A stretch of 64,000 bases of DNA from CAVUBL01 sp963739795 (GCA_963739795.1 CAVUBL010000008.1:248001-312000); one strand, 5' to 3'. Shown: positions 27,328 through 36,003, counted from the first letter of the stretch. Program-made: numbers and translations. Notes: a model not told the origin generated them from the letters alone.

Positions 27328-27968
27328 TTCTCGATCGGCTCACCGTCGGGCCGTTCGCCGAGAACACCTACCTCATCGGTGCTCCGCCCCGGGTGGCGGT
27401 GGTCGACCCGGGGGGCGAAAGCGAGCGCCTGTTCGAGGCGATCGACCGCCAGGGCTGGAAGCCAGAGGCGATCCTCCTCACCCACGGCCACCTGGACCAC
27501 ATCGCCCACGCCGCCCACGTGGCCGAGCGCTACGGGATCGGCCTGCGCATCCACGCGGCGGACCTGCCCTACCTGCTCCACCCCCAGATGCCCGAGTACG
27601 CCGAGATGATCGGCTACCGGCCACCGCCCGAGCCCGAAGCGCTGCTCGAGGACGGCCAGGTGCTGGAGGTTGCCGGCCTGACGCTGCGTGTTCTCCATTG
27701 CCCCGGCCACACGCCGGGCCACGTGGTTCTGATCGACGAGGCCAGCCGCCAGATCCTGGTGGGGGACGTGATCTTCCAGCGCGGGGTCGGGCGCACCGAC
27801 CTGCCCGGCGGCGACACGGAGACCCTCCGCCACTCCATCCAGGACCGCCTCTTCCAGCTCGAGGGCGACTACACCCTCTACCCCGGCCACGGCCCCGAGA
27901 CCACCCTCGACGAAGAGCGCGAGGACAACCCCTTCTTCGGCAAACACGCCACCGTGCGGCTGCGCTGA
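27324..27968 (+). CDS. MBL-fold metallohydrolase, glyoxalase II-like
   Basis: A 214-residue protein with the binuclear metal motif LLTHGHLDHIAHA, then VLHCPGHTPGHVVL, ILVGDVIFQRGVGRTDLPGG and YTLYPGHGPETTL. It is like YcbL/GloB-type hydrolases that cleave hydroxyacyl-thioesters; the actual thiol is unknown. The start is fixed by the ATGA overlap with the leuA-like gene, suggesting one transcript. Confidence 0.92.
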   Translation: MILDRLTVGPFAENTYLIGAPPRVAVVDPGGESERLFEAIDRQGWKPEAILLTHGHLDHIAHAAHVAERYGIGLRIHAADLPYLLHPQMPEYAEMIGYRPPPEPEALLEDGQVLEVAGLTLRVLHCPGHTPGHVVLIDEASRQILVGDVIFQRGVGRTDLPGGDTETLRHSIQDRLFQLEGDYTLYPGHGPETTLDEEREDNPFFGKHATVRLR

Positions 27969-28036
27969 GCTTGCACGCCTGGCTCTACGGCGTTAGCGGA
28001 ATCGGAAGACCTCAATCCTGCCGCAGACACGCCCGC

Positions 28037-28963
28037 CTACAGCCCGAGCTCGCTGAGGCTGCTGGCGTCCAGAGCGCGCTGGAAGAAGCGGGAGAGCTCG
28101 TCCGCGGATGCGAGGGCACCGAGGTGCTCCTTCATCCCGACAGGGAGCGGGCCGAATCGGCTTTCGAGGAGGTCGGTGACGAGCGTGCGCATCCCCTCCA
28201 GCCGCCCCTCCTCACGCCCTTTTTCCAGCCCCTTCTCTATTCCCTTTGCTTCCAGCCTGTCTGCCCAGGTTGTCTCCATGGCGTACACCTCCCGATTCCG
28301 CTCGGCGGCGAGGAGCCTCTCGTACTCCTCCTGGCCCTCGTCGCTCAATTCTACGTAGGTCTCCACGATGTTCGCCAGTAGGAACCTCCGGGCGTCGTCG
28401 ACATCGGCCTGCCCGACCCGCCGCAAGCACTCGATCCGGTGCTCCGGAGCCGAGAAGTCACCCCGGTCCATCAAGGCGGCGAGCGCCGGGGCGAGAGCCT
28501 CCGGCCGGACGAGATACTGGGCAGCCCGGGCACGAGAGAGACCGAAGGTCCAATAGCTGAAGGTCGTGAGCTGATACCTGCCGAAGTTGTCCTCCAGCGT
28601 GAGCCTGGAAACGTCGGGCTCGCCGCCCCGCAGGTACAGGACGATGGGAAGCACGGACTTTCCGTCGCGGAGGCGGAGCTGCATGGCATAGCGCCACATG
28701 CGCAGGCCCATGGCATCGCTTCCCCGTGCTTCGGCCTCGATCTCCACGTGAACCAGGAGGAGCTCCGCGCCGCCTCCGAGAGTCTTGACCTCGGCCACGA
28801 GATCGAGGTAGCGGTGCTCCCCCTCGGTCGTATCGGTGAAGCGCTCCTTGTCGCGGAAGCGCGGTTGCTCCAGGCGGAGAAGCTCGGCTGCGTCCGGCAG
28901 GACGATCCGGACGAAGTCGGCGAAGAACGCCTGGAGGAGCTCCTTGAAGAGCTGGTCATGCAC
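28037..28963 (-). CDS. Rpn-family recombination-promoting nuclease / PD-(D/E)XK transposase-like
   Basis: The 308-residue protein begins HDQLFKELLQAFFADFVRIV, as Rpn/YhgA-like and DUF4351 proteins do. It has nuclease-core acidic residues in YLDLVAEVKTLGG and LLVHVEIEAEARG. The C-terminus is charged and coiled (EAKGIEKGLEKGREEGRLEG), then RFGPLPVGMKEHLGALASAD. The start is a GTG at 28963 after GGAGAG. Such proteins are horizontally mobile; E. coli Rpn proteins promote RecA-independent recombination. Confidence 0.9.
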   Translation of the reverse strand: MHDQLFKELLQAFFADFVRIVLPDAAELLRLEQPRFRDKERFTDTTEGEHRYLDLVAEVKTLGGGAELLLVHVEIEAEARGSDAMGLRMWRYAMQLRLRDGKSVLPIVLYLRGGEPDVSRLTLEDNFGRYQLTTFSYWTFGLSRARAAQYLVRPEALAPALAALMDRGDFSAPEHRIECLRRVGQADVDDARRFLLANIVETYVELSDEGQEEYERLLAAERNREVYAMETTWADRLEAKGIEKGLEKGREEGRLEGMRTLVTDLLESRFGPLPVGMKEHLGALASADELSRFFQRALDASSLSELGL

Positions 28964-29231
28964 TCGGTCTCTCCGTTCAGTTGCGGTGGCGACGGCCCCG
29001 GCCGATCCGAGGCCTTCACCAAATCAGGACGCAATCTGGCCCGCGAATCGCTCGCCGGGAGTCGATTTGCTCTCGCGTCGCGGTGAGCATGAGCCCCCTC
29101 CTTGTCGTTCCGAGCGAGGGCTCGCGTAAAGGGCGAGGCAGAGTCGAGGAATCTCAGCGAGCCGCCGAGGCCCTCGACTCCAGCCCGCCGCCTCTATGGA
29201 GCTGCCTCCACCGCGGCTCGCATCTCCCCGG

Positions 29232-29510
29232 CTAGGAGTCTGCGCGGCAGAAACGCGCAGTCGCGTTGCGAGCGCCGTGGGGTCGGATACGAGGCACCGC
29301 GACGCAGGCGATGCCGAGCCATCGTCGAGGAGCGGGAACGAAGTAGACGGCCGCACGCCGCCGCAACCCTTCGGGCGCAAGGGGGTTACGGGCTGTCTCC
29401 GGCGTTGCTCGTCGTCCACGATGTCCCTGCATCGCCTCCTCCTCGCGCCTTGGATCCACCCCGTAAGACCCTTGCGCGCGGCTACGTGTTTCTGCCGCGC
29501 AGACTTCTAG
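29232..29510 (+). mobile_element. Foldback element E1, copy 1 (MITE-like, 279 bp)
   Basis: Terminal inverted repeats begin CTAGGAGTCTGCGCGGCAGA and extend to about 23 bp, with CTAG at both outer ends. One base near the right end differs (TTCTAG). The arms continue as an imperfect inverted repeat, meeting around CAACCCTT / AAGGGGGTT in the centre. This copy differs from copy 2 by a single base as far as I can compare. It carries no convincing gene. Its right end abuts the decayed gene at 29507-29858. Confidence 0.88.
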
Positions 29511-29858
29511 CCTCCCGAGCCGTTCCGCCCATCGCTCCGCCGTCCCACGAAGCTCGGACTCCTCGGGCGACTCTTCGACCTCGAAGATCCCACCGCCGAG
29601 TCGCCGGAGGAACTCCACGACGTGCTCGAGATCGGCGGCCGCCGCGGCCAGGTCGCTCTGCATCCGGCCAGCCCGCGGCACTCTTCGCGGGTCCAGTAGA
29701 AGGTCTCGACGGTCACGGTGTGAATGAAGTCGCCCATGAGGCGCAGGACGTCGACGTGGACGGGGTCGCGGAAGCCGGCAGGTCCGCTCGTAGAACACAG
29801 GCTCGATCGGGATCTCAGGTCGAGACACGGGAGGGTCGGGGTGTGTCGCCGCCCTCAT
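29507..29858 (-). pseudogene. Small helical protein gene with two frameshifts
   Basis: Starting at the ATG at 29858 the reading is MRAATHPDPPVSRPEIPIEP followed by VFYER. It then must shift frame near 29785 to continue as GFRDPVHVDVLRLMGDFIHT and then VTVETFYWTREECRGLAG, and shift back near 29665 into RMQSDLAAAAADLEHVVEFL. The stop (TAG) lies in the CTAG end of E1 copy 1. I do not recognise the family. It overlaps the upstream 107-residue gene by 4 bp, so the two once formed an operon. Confidence 0.5.
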
Positions 29859-30178
29859 CGTCCGGCCTCCCGGAGGAGCTGGCGGGCGATCGCTCCGGCC
29901 CGGCGGAGGATCTCGTCGGGGACGGAGAGGAGGTAGTGGGCGAGGGGGAGGGGTTGGGTGCGGAGGTCGGCGAGGGCGCTCAGGTGGCGGGGGAGGGTGT
30001 CGCCCCCGAGTGGGATCGGGCCGCCGGCCGTGCCGATGGGGTGGCCGTGATGGAGCAGATGGAGGCGCCGGTCGGCGTCTTCCTGGAAGCGGAAAGCTGG
30101 GGGCTGGTCGGCGACGGCGACCTCCGCCCCGCTTTCCCCACCCAACAGCGAGGGGTCAGTACCGTGCTGATCTCTCAT
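29855..30178 (-). CDS. Small hypothetical protein
   Basis: A 107-residue reading frame upstream of, and overlapping by 4 bp, the decayed gene at 29507-29858. The C-terminal half (LSALADLRTQPLPLAHYLLS, then VPDEILRRAGAIARQLLREA) looks like real protein. The N-terminal half is less convincing and may be shifted. No family is recognised and no strong ribosome site is seen. Confidence 0.4.
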   Translation of the reverse strand: MRDQHGTDPSLLGGESGAEVAVADQPPAFRFQEDADRRLHLLHHGHPIGTAGGPIPLGGDTLPRHLSALADLRTQPLPLAHYLLSVPDEILRRAGAIARQLLREAGR

Positions 30179-30402
30179 TATCCGTGGTACGAACTTGGGA
30201 GCACGTCACGGGGGCGGGGAGCGGAGAAGAGACACTCCGGTTTGTCTTCCGAAGCTGCTGGAGCGTGCGTTGGAGCGATCCAACATGCAACTCGCTCGGG
30301 GGCGAGTCCGAGAGGAATGCCAGGCGCTTCACGGAGCGGCCTGGCCAGGCGTTCAGCACACCGTGCGAGGGCCCAGGGGCCGCGGCTCTCTGAGGCGATT
30401 CG

Positions 30403-30816
30403 ATGGATGACCGAAGTCGAGTGACGTACCGACCGGCCGAAGCCCACGACTACTCGGCCATCGCATCCCTGATCCGGGCGGAGTGGCCACGAAGGTTGGT
30501 AGATGCCGAGCGCGTCGGCGCCTGGGTCAGTCGGTCATCGACGGCTCTCGTTGCGGAGGCCGATGGACGGGTGGTTGGGTTCGTCCGCGTCCTATCCGAC
30601 GAGATCTCCAGCGCATACATCCCCATGCTCGTCGTTCAGGAGTCCAGGCGACGGCAAGGGATCGGCCGGCAACTCGTAGAGCGCGCCACCGACCGCTTCT
30701 CGAATCCGGAGATCACCTGGGTGCTCCGCGCACGCTCGGGCTCGGAGCCGTTCTGGACCAGCCTCGGCTTCAGCATGTCCTCCCGCGCCATGGAGAGGGT
30801 GCGGACGCGTGGCTGA
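30403..30816 (+). CDS. GNAT-family N-acetyltransferase
   Basis: A 137-residue GNAT. It has the N-terminal YRPAEAHDYSAIASLIRAEW, the beta4 segment RVVGFVRVLSDEISSAYIPM, and the acetyl-CoA loop SRRRQGIGRQLVERA (the Q/RxxGxG/A motif), then FWTSLGFSMSSRAM. The substrate is unknown. It is a stand-alone gene, divergent from the preceding hypothetical gene. The 224-bp gap between them shows no other feature. Confidence 0.87.
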   Translation: MDDRSRVTYRPAEAHDYSAIASLIRAEWPRRLVDAERVGAWVSRSSTALVAEADGRVVGFVRVLSDEISSAYIPMLVVQESRRRQGIGRQLVERATDRFSNPEITWVLRARSGSEPFWTSLGFSMSSRAMERVRTRG

Positions 30817-30921
30817 GGGCAAGCGGCCGGGTTTGGCGCCAGGAGGTCCCTGCCGAGCCCACGAGTAGGAAAAGAGTGACAGGCCTGGGCACCGCGCCAT
30901 TTGTGGCATGAGCTCTCGGGC

Positions 30922-31251
30922 TCAGCCGAGCTCGAGCCAGAGTCGAAGGGCCTCCTCGGTGGCCTCGAGCTCGGTGTCCTCGGAGCGGCCGATTTCGGTA
31001 TCGATCGCCGAGCGCGGGATGGAAACGATCTTGTCCACCATGACCTGGGAGGCGGCTCGGAGGCCGGTGCGCTCGCCCGGCGGCAACGGAATGCGGAAGA
31101 GGGGAGCGTCGATGCAGTCCGAGGTGATCGGGCAGATCGTCACGCTCGGGTGCGTGGGGTTGAAGAGATCGGACTGGACGACCAGCGCCGGACGGGGTTT
31201 GCCGGTGTAGGCGCCCTTCGCCGCCACGACCACGATCGAGCCGCGCTTCAC
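30922..31251 (-). CDS. MazF/PemK-type toxin endoribonuclease
   Basis: A 109-residue SH3-like fold. It has MKRGSIVVVAAKGAYTGKPR with the PRPALVVQSD motif, TICPITSD, the GLRAASQVMVDKIVSIPRS strand pair, and a C-terminal helix ending LRLWLELG. These are standard MazF/PemK positions. A GTG start overlaps the antitoxin stop (GTGA), giving the usual antitoxin-first order. It probably cleaves mRNA when freed from the RHH protein. Confidence 0.92.
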   Translation of the reverse strand: MKRGSIVVVAAKGAYTGKPRPALVVQSDLFNPTHPSVTICPITSDCIDAPLFRIPLPPGERTGLRAASQVMVDKIVSIPRSAIDTEIGRSEDTELEATEEALRLWLELG

Positions 31252-31517
31252 TCCCAGCCCCGGGTGTCGGCGGCGTGCTCCAGGAACTTTAGAGTCTCGC
31301 GCTCCGACGGCCGTTCGGCCACGAGGAGCGATTGGCGACGGGCCTCCTGAGCGAGGCTCGAGGCTCCTGACTTGCCGGCCAGCCCGGAGGATAGGATCTC
31401 GCGGACCAGCTCGCTCTTGGTCGTATGCCGGCGGCGCGCCTCACGGCTGAGGGAGCGGGCCAGGCCGGCACCGACCCGGATCGTCAAGACGGAGGAAGTA
31501 TCTGACAAGCGCTTCAT
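31248..31517 (-). CDS. Ribbon-helix-helix antitoxin of the MazF-like toxin
   Basis: An 89-residue protein. The N-terminal half is an RHH DNA-binding fold (SVLTIRVGAGLARSLSREAR, then HTTKSELVREILSSGL). The C-terminal tail (ERETLKFLEHAADTRGWE) should wrap the toxin. An in-frame ATG two codons upstream (31523) is equally possible. Neither has a Shine-Dalgarno sequence. The direct repeat ATACAG (31522-31527, 31530-31535) overlaps the start and could be the RHH operator. Confidence 0.88.
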   Translation of the reverse strand: MKRLSDTSSVLTIRVGAGLARSLSREARRRHTTKSELVREILSSGLAGKSGASSLAQEARRQSLLVAERPSERETLKFLEHAADTRGWE

Positions 31518-31651
31518 TGTCATACAGTAATACAGGCGATGGGGATCGGTCAAGCGCAGACGAGATTTCGGTCTCCCGGGCTCCTCGCTGCGCTGCCCCG
31601 ATCTCACGCACACTTGCGGCTCTCGCTACGCCGTCTCGTGAATAGTCCCGG

Positions 31652-31930
31652 CTAGGAGTCTGCGCGGCAGAAACGCGCAGTCGCGTTGCGAGCGCCGTGG
31701 GGTCGGATACGAGGCACCGCGACGCAGGCGATGCCGAGCCATCGTCGAGGAGCGGGAACGAAGTAGACGGCCGCACGCCGCCGCAACCCTTCGGGCGCAA
31801 GGGGGTTACGGGCTGTCTCCGGCGTTGCTCGTCGTCCACGATGTCCCTGCATCGCCTCCTCCTCGCGCCTTGGATCCACCCCGTAAGACCCTTGCGCGCG
31901 GCTACGTGTTTCTGCCGCGCAGACTCCTAG
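31652..31930 (+). mobile_element. Foldback element E1, copy 2 (MITE-like, 279 bp)
   Basis: The element has the same length, orientation and termini as copy 1, with both CTAG ends intact. The right-hand CTAG supplies the TAG stop codon of the large secreted protein on the minus strand. The 26 bp to its left match the sequence at 4719-4744 (22 of 26). Confidence 0.9.
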
Positions 31931-34900
31931 GGCGTGAACGCCTGCCGGTCCTGGCGGCCGGACACGGCGTCGTCGGCCGGGCCGATGGGCCCGAGGCGGT
32001 AGTAGCGGAGCTCGCCGGTCGCCTCCTGCTCGACCCAGAGCTCGACCCGGGACGGGGTGAAGCGCGACGCCTGGACCCAGAGGAAGCCGTTGGGGCGGGG
32101 GCCGATGATCTTGGCGAAAACCTCCGGCCGGCCGGCGAGGGCTCCCTGGATGCACAAGGTCTCCGGGATGCACTGGGCCACCCCCTGACCGCCCAATCCC
32201 TGGCCGCCGGCGGGGGTGATCAGGGCCTTGAACCGGAAGCCCGGAAGCTCGGGCGCGGTGAGCCAGTCGAGGCCCGCGGGGGGCTCGGGCTCGCCGGGCT
32301 CGAGGCGCGGGGTCAGGGCGGCGGCTGCGGGCAGGGGCTCCACGGCGCCGCCGGGCAGGAGCGCCCCCCGGGGCGCGGTGACCTGGGCGCCGGGCGGATC
32401 GAAGGCCTCCCGGTCCTGGAGGCCGGGGACGTCGTCGCTGGTCGGCCCCACCGCGTCCAGGCGGTAGTAGCGGATCGTGCCGGTGGCGATCTGGCGAAGC
32501 CAGACCTCCACCTCGGACGGGGTGAACCGGCTGATCTGGGTCCAGAGCTTGCCGTTCGGGCGGGGGCCGATCACTTTGATGAAGACCTCCGGCCGCCCGG
32601 AGAGGGCGCCGGAGACGCAGAGAGACTCGATGATGCAGGAGGGCTCCGCCGCCCCGGCGATCCCCTCGCCGCCGGCGGGCGTGATCCGCACCTTGGCCTC
32701 GAAGCCGGCGAGCTCGGGGGAGGTGAGCCAGGGGAGCTCCTCGGGCGGTGGGGGGGTCTCCTCAGGCTTCAGCATGAACGTGTGCTCGCCCACCGAGGGA
32801 GCGCCGGTTTCGATGGCGTCCCAGTACTGGGCGCAGGTGATCGTCAGAGGGTCGCTTCGCAGGTCGGCGGTGTCGTTCCGGCCCTGCACGGTGATGGTCA
32901 GGCGGCACGGTTCGTACAGGGGTGGCGGCATGTTGAGGTAGAGCCGCCCGCGGCTGCGGAGCGTCTGCTCGTAGTCGTAGCCGTCGAATGGAGGATCGAG
33001 CTCGTAGCGCAGGTGCAACGGATAGCCGTAGGGGGCCACGGGGAAGCCGCCCTCCACCGCGATGCCGTAGTCGATGTAGCCGTTGGGGACCGGCTCTCGG
33101 GACATGCGGAGCGAGCGTGCCGGCAGCTTGGAGCTCCCGGTGTCCCCCAGGATCTCGCCCGGGTCGTGGCGCAGGTCGCGCTCGGAGTCCGCAAAGGCGC
33201 CGTGAGCGACCGCGAGCTCCTCGAGATCGCTCGAGCCGTCGCCGTCGGTGTCGGCGGGAAACGCCGAGGAAAGGGTTGCGAAGACGCTCGCCAGATCCTC
33301 CGGCCGGTCGTGGCGGAGGTGGGCGAAGATCTCGGATGGGGCTTCCTCGCTACGGTCCTCCGTGTGGATCGTGTCGGAGGTCACCCCCGGCGCCTTGGGC
33401 TCCAGGCTCCCCCGGTCGTAGAGGTCCCAGAGAAAGCCGGCGACGGCGAAGTCCTCGTCCCGGGGGTCGAAGAGCTCGAGAGCCGTCGCCTCGCCGTCGC
33501 TCCGCACCGCCCGATAGGGCCCCCAGACCTGATGGTCCACCTCCAGGTTCCGGTCGCTCCCGCGGAAGTGGTAGAGGAAGGGCTGGGGATCGTCGTAGTG
33601 GTCGGCGATGAGCATCGAGGTCGCCTCGGCGAAGCCCTCGATGTAGGAGTCGGTGGTGCGCTCGTTGGCGTAGCCGCAGTGGTTGCCGTTGCCGAGACCC
33701 GGCGGGACCGGCGGCATGGCGGGCGGCTCCTGCCGGCAGTCCGCGCTGTCATTGCGGTAGTCGCCCGGCCAGTCGCCGCCGTAGAGCTGGAGCATCCACC
33801 AGTGGCCGAGCTCGTGCCACTCCCGATTGTCCGGCGTGTCTCCGGTGTCCGCGAAGGGGGCCTCGGGGAACCTCGCGCTGCTGTGGCTCGCGTCGAAGGC
33901 CACCAGGGCACTGGCTCCCACCACGCTGCCGCCGTCGGCGAGAGCGCCGAACGTGAGCGGGAGCCGGCCCGGAAGGGCCTCGAGCGGGTCGTCCTGGAGC
34001 TGGGGCGCGGACCAGGTGCAACCGCTCGGGCAGTCGCGGTCGTGGGGCGTGACGAGGACCGGCGAGAGGACCAGATCCTTCGGCTCTTCGCCCTCGGCTT
34101 CGGCGATCTCGCCGAGGGACGCGCGCACGTCGGCGGCCAGGCCGCCCAGGTACTCCATCGCCTTGTAGCTGAAGAAGTACATGTGGGCCGCGTCCTGGAA
34201 GAAGAGGTCGGGCGGCAGAGCCGGCCCGAGGTCCCAGCTCTCCGAGAGGGGCGGGCCCGAGGTGGCCGGGTCGCGGATCACCCGGGTGGACTCTTCGTTG
34301 GTCGGCGACGCGCCGTAAGTGAAGGCGACCTCCGCCCTCGCGTTCGCCACCGGGTCCCACGGGACGAAAGCCCCTCCCTGGAGCTTCCACTCGTAGCAGG
34401 GCCCGGCCGGCATCACCTCGCCGGGCTGATCGGAGATGCACCGGGCCAGGTAGGCCGGCACGTAGCGGCCGCCGATGGGGTTGCGCGGTGACACGGCGAA
34501 GCGGTCGTCGGCGTCCCAGAGCGCCGAGACCACGACCGTCCGCGGTGGGCAGGAGGCCCCTGCGGCCCTCGTGACCTCGAGGTCGTACCGCGCCGGGCCG
34601 GGCAGCGGGAACTCTTCGTTGCGCAGATCGGTCTCGAAGGTGCGGTTCGTCCGCCCCTCCTTCATGGGGGCGTAGACCTGCTCGCTCAGGGGAGCGATCG
34701 GAAGCGCGTCGCTCCCGATGTCGAAGAGCCACACGCGGGAGTTGGACACCGGGTATCGGCTCCCCTGACCGTTGCCGATGGGGTCTTCGGCGAACCCGCT
34801 CACGTTGAGACGGCAGCCGCCACCGCCACCGCCACCACCTCCGCCACCGCCACCACCTCCGCCACCTCCACCACCTCCGCCACCTCCACCTCCTCCGCCT

Positions 34901-35832
34901 CCTCCACCCCCGCCTCCCCCCGCCGGGCAGGTGACGGTGGCGCTCGCCTGCTTGTGGAGCGGCGGGTCGCCGACCTGGGGGTCGGAGAGCGTAACGGTCG
35001 CCGTGTTGGTGATCGCGCCGCCCGCGGGCACCGTGGCGTTCACGGTGGCGGAGAAGCCCACCGACTTGGTCTGGCCGGGCCCGATGGAGATCTTGTTGCA
35101 GGTAACCCGGCGGGTCCCGGCGTTGTAGGCGCAACCCTGAGGGAGGCTCCCTTCGAAGGTCATCCCCGCCGGCACCGGGTCGTCCACCCCGGCAATGAGG
35201 GCTCGGGGGCGGTCGCTCAGGTTCTTGAAACGCACCTCCCAGAAGACGCTGCCGCCGGGGCACGCGAGCGGCTCGGCGAAGTGCGCGGTCTTGGAGGCGG
35301 CGAGATCGAGCGGCGGGCAGTCGACCTGGACGTCGAGGGGATTGGTCTGGACCTCGAGCGGGGTTTCTCCTCCGAACAGCCTGCCGGTCGCCACGTTCGT
35401 GATCGTGGACGGGCTCGGGACCCCCTGATCCACCGTCACCGAGAAGCCGATCGTCCAGCTCTGCCCCGGAGGGAGCGGTCCCTCCCAGACGATCCGGTCG
35501 TTCGCGGCGTCGTACCCGGCGCCGCTCGACCAGCTTCCCTGGACGACCGTGGTGCCGGCGGGAATCGGGTCGAGGATCTCGGCGCCGCCGGCGAGGGTTG
35601 TGCGGTTCTCGACCTTGACCGAGTAGGCGAGATTGCCCGCCGGGCAGAGCGGCACGGCAAGCTCGACGCCCTTCGTGATGCAGAAGTATCCGGACGGGCA
35701 GGGCTCGCCCTGCTTCAGGGCGAGGGTCTGGCCCAGCGCCGGCCGGGCGAGCCAGCCGCCGGCCAGGGCGATCCAGAGCGCGGCGGCCGCCTCGAGGGAG
35801 TGAGTCGGGGTGGCGAAGCGTCGAGTCCTCAT
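31927..35832 (-). CDS. Secreted 1301-residue HELGH metalloprotease-like protein with DUF11-type repeats and polyglycine linker
   Basis: A signal peptide (AALWIALAGGWLARPALG) is followed by two DUF11-like beta domains (about 40-165 and 175-300). Next come 35 consecutive glycines (305-339), a beta domain, and a zinc-protease-like region with H673-E-L-G-H677 (REWHELGHWWMLQLYGGD). IEGFAEATSML with E732 is a candidate third ligand of gluzincin type. A calcium-type motif DTDGDGSSDLEEL comes next. Two copies of a domain of about 110 residues end the protein (from L1036 and L1191), sharing GRPEVFxKxIGPRPNG. GGAGG precedes the ATG. It is probably extracellular. Protease activity is inferred from the motif only. 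Confidence 0.88.
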   Translation of the reverse strand: MRTRRFATPTHSLEAAAALWIALAGGWLARPALGQTLALKQGEPCPSGYFCITKGVELAVPLCPAGNLAYSVKVENRTTLAGGAEILDPIPAGTTVVQGSWSSGAGYDAANDRIVWEGPLPPGQSWTIGFSVTVDQGVPSPSTITNVATGRLFGGETPLEVQTNPLDVQVDCPPLDLAASKTAHFAEPLACPGGSVFWEVRFKNLSDRPRALIAGVDDPVPAGMTFEGSLPQGCAYNAGTRRVTCNKISIGPGQTKSVGFSATVNATVPAGGAITNTATVTLSDPQVGDPPLHKQASATVTCPAGGGGGGGGGGGGGGGGGGGGGGGGGGGGGGGGGGGCRLNVSGFAEDPIGNGQGSRYPVSNSRVWLFDIGSDALPIAPLSEQVYAPMKEGRTNRTFETDLRNEEFPLPGPARYDLEVTRAAGASCPPRTVVVSALWDADDRFAVSPRNPIGGRYVPAYLARCISDQPGEVMPAGPCYEWKLQGGAFVPWDPVANARAEVAFTYGASPTNEESTRVIRDPATSGPPLSESWDLGPALPPDLFFQDAAHMYFFSYKAMEYLGGLAADVRASLGEIAEAEGEEPKDLVLSPVLVTPHDRDCPSGCTWSAPQLQDDPLEALPGRLPLTFGALADGGSVVGASALVAFDASHSSARFPEAPFADTGDTPDNREWHELGHWWMLQLYGGDWPGDYRNDSADCRQEPPAMPPVPPGLGNGNHCGYANERTTDSYIEGFAEATSMLIADHYDDPQPFLYHFRGSDRNLEVDHQVWGPYRAVRSDGEATALELFDPRDEDFAVAGFLWDLYDRGSLEPKAPGVTSDTIHTEDRSEEAPSEIFAHLRHDRPEDLASVFATLSSAFPADTDGDGSSDLEELAVAHGAFADSERDLRHDPGEILGDTGSSKLPARSLRMSREPVPNGYIDYGIAVEGGFPVAPYGYPLHLRYELDPPFDGYDYEQTLRSRGRLYLNMPPPLYEPCRLTITVQGRNDTADLRSDPLTITCAQYWDAIETGAPSVGEHTFMLKPEETPPPPEELPWLTSPELAGFEAKVRITPAGGEGIAGAAEPSCIIESLCVSGALSGRPEVFIKVIGPRPNGKLWTQISRFTPSEVEVWLRQIATGTIRYYRLDAVGPTSDDVPGLQDREAFDPPGAQVTAPRGALLPGGAVEPLPAAAALTPRLEPGEPEPPAGLDWLTAPELPGFRFKALITPAGGQGLGGQGVAQCIPETLCIQGALAGRPEVFAKIIGPRPNGFLWVQASRFTPSRVELWVEQEATGELRYYRLGPIGPADDAVSGRQDRQAFTP
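34816..34920 (-). repeat. Polyglycine-coding microsatellite (35 Gly codons)
   Basis: Thirty-five successive GGN codons (GGT, GGC, GGA, GGG mixed, with period-3 and period-6 patterns) sit in frame between Cys/Pro/Ala and Cys inside the secreted protein gene. The tract separates the DUF11-like half from the protease-like half. Such tracts are prone to slippage in multiples of three, so linker length may vary between strains. Confidence 0.9.
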
Positions 35833-35960
35833 CGGGTCCTCCCGGGGTCGGGTCCTTCCGGACGTTTCAGCGAGTCTTGAGCCGCTTTCGTGCTCCGGCC
35901 CGTCATCCGCGTACTAACGGAAGCGGTCGGGAGGGTTACCGCCGGCTCCCGTCCGGGCGC

Positions 35961-35966
35961 TATACT
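35961..35966 (+). promoter_or_regulatory. -10-like TATACT upstream of the sigma factor gene
   Basis: TATACT lies 38 bp before the ATG at 36004, within GCGCTATACTCGATACGAG. The nearby CTCGATACGAG is itself a short inverted repeat. No convincing -35 is seen. Confidence 0.35.
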
Positions 35967-36003
35967 CGATACGAGAATCGTCTTCATCCGCCGGAGTCGT
36001 TTG

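Noticed and set aside
29100..29190. Sequence like GTCGTTCCGAGCGAGGG..CGAGGAATCT as a repeat family
   Set aside because: It resembles a known kind of dispersed intergenic repeat, but I see only one copy in this window and cannot define its ends.
34772..35128. A polyproline protein on the plus strand
   Set aside because: It is the complement of the polyglycine tract of the secreted protein. No signal or ribosome site supports it.
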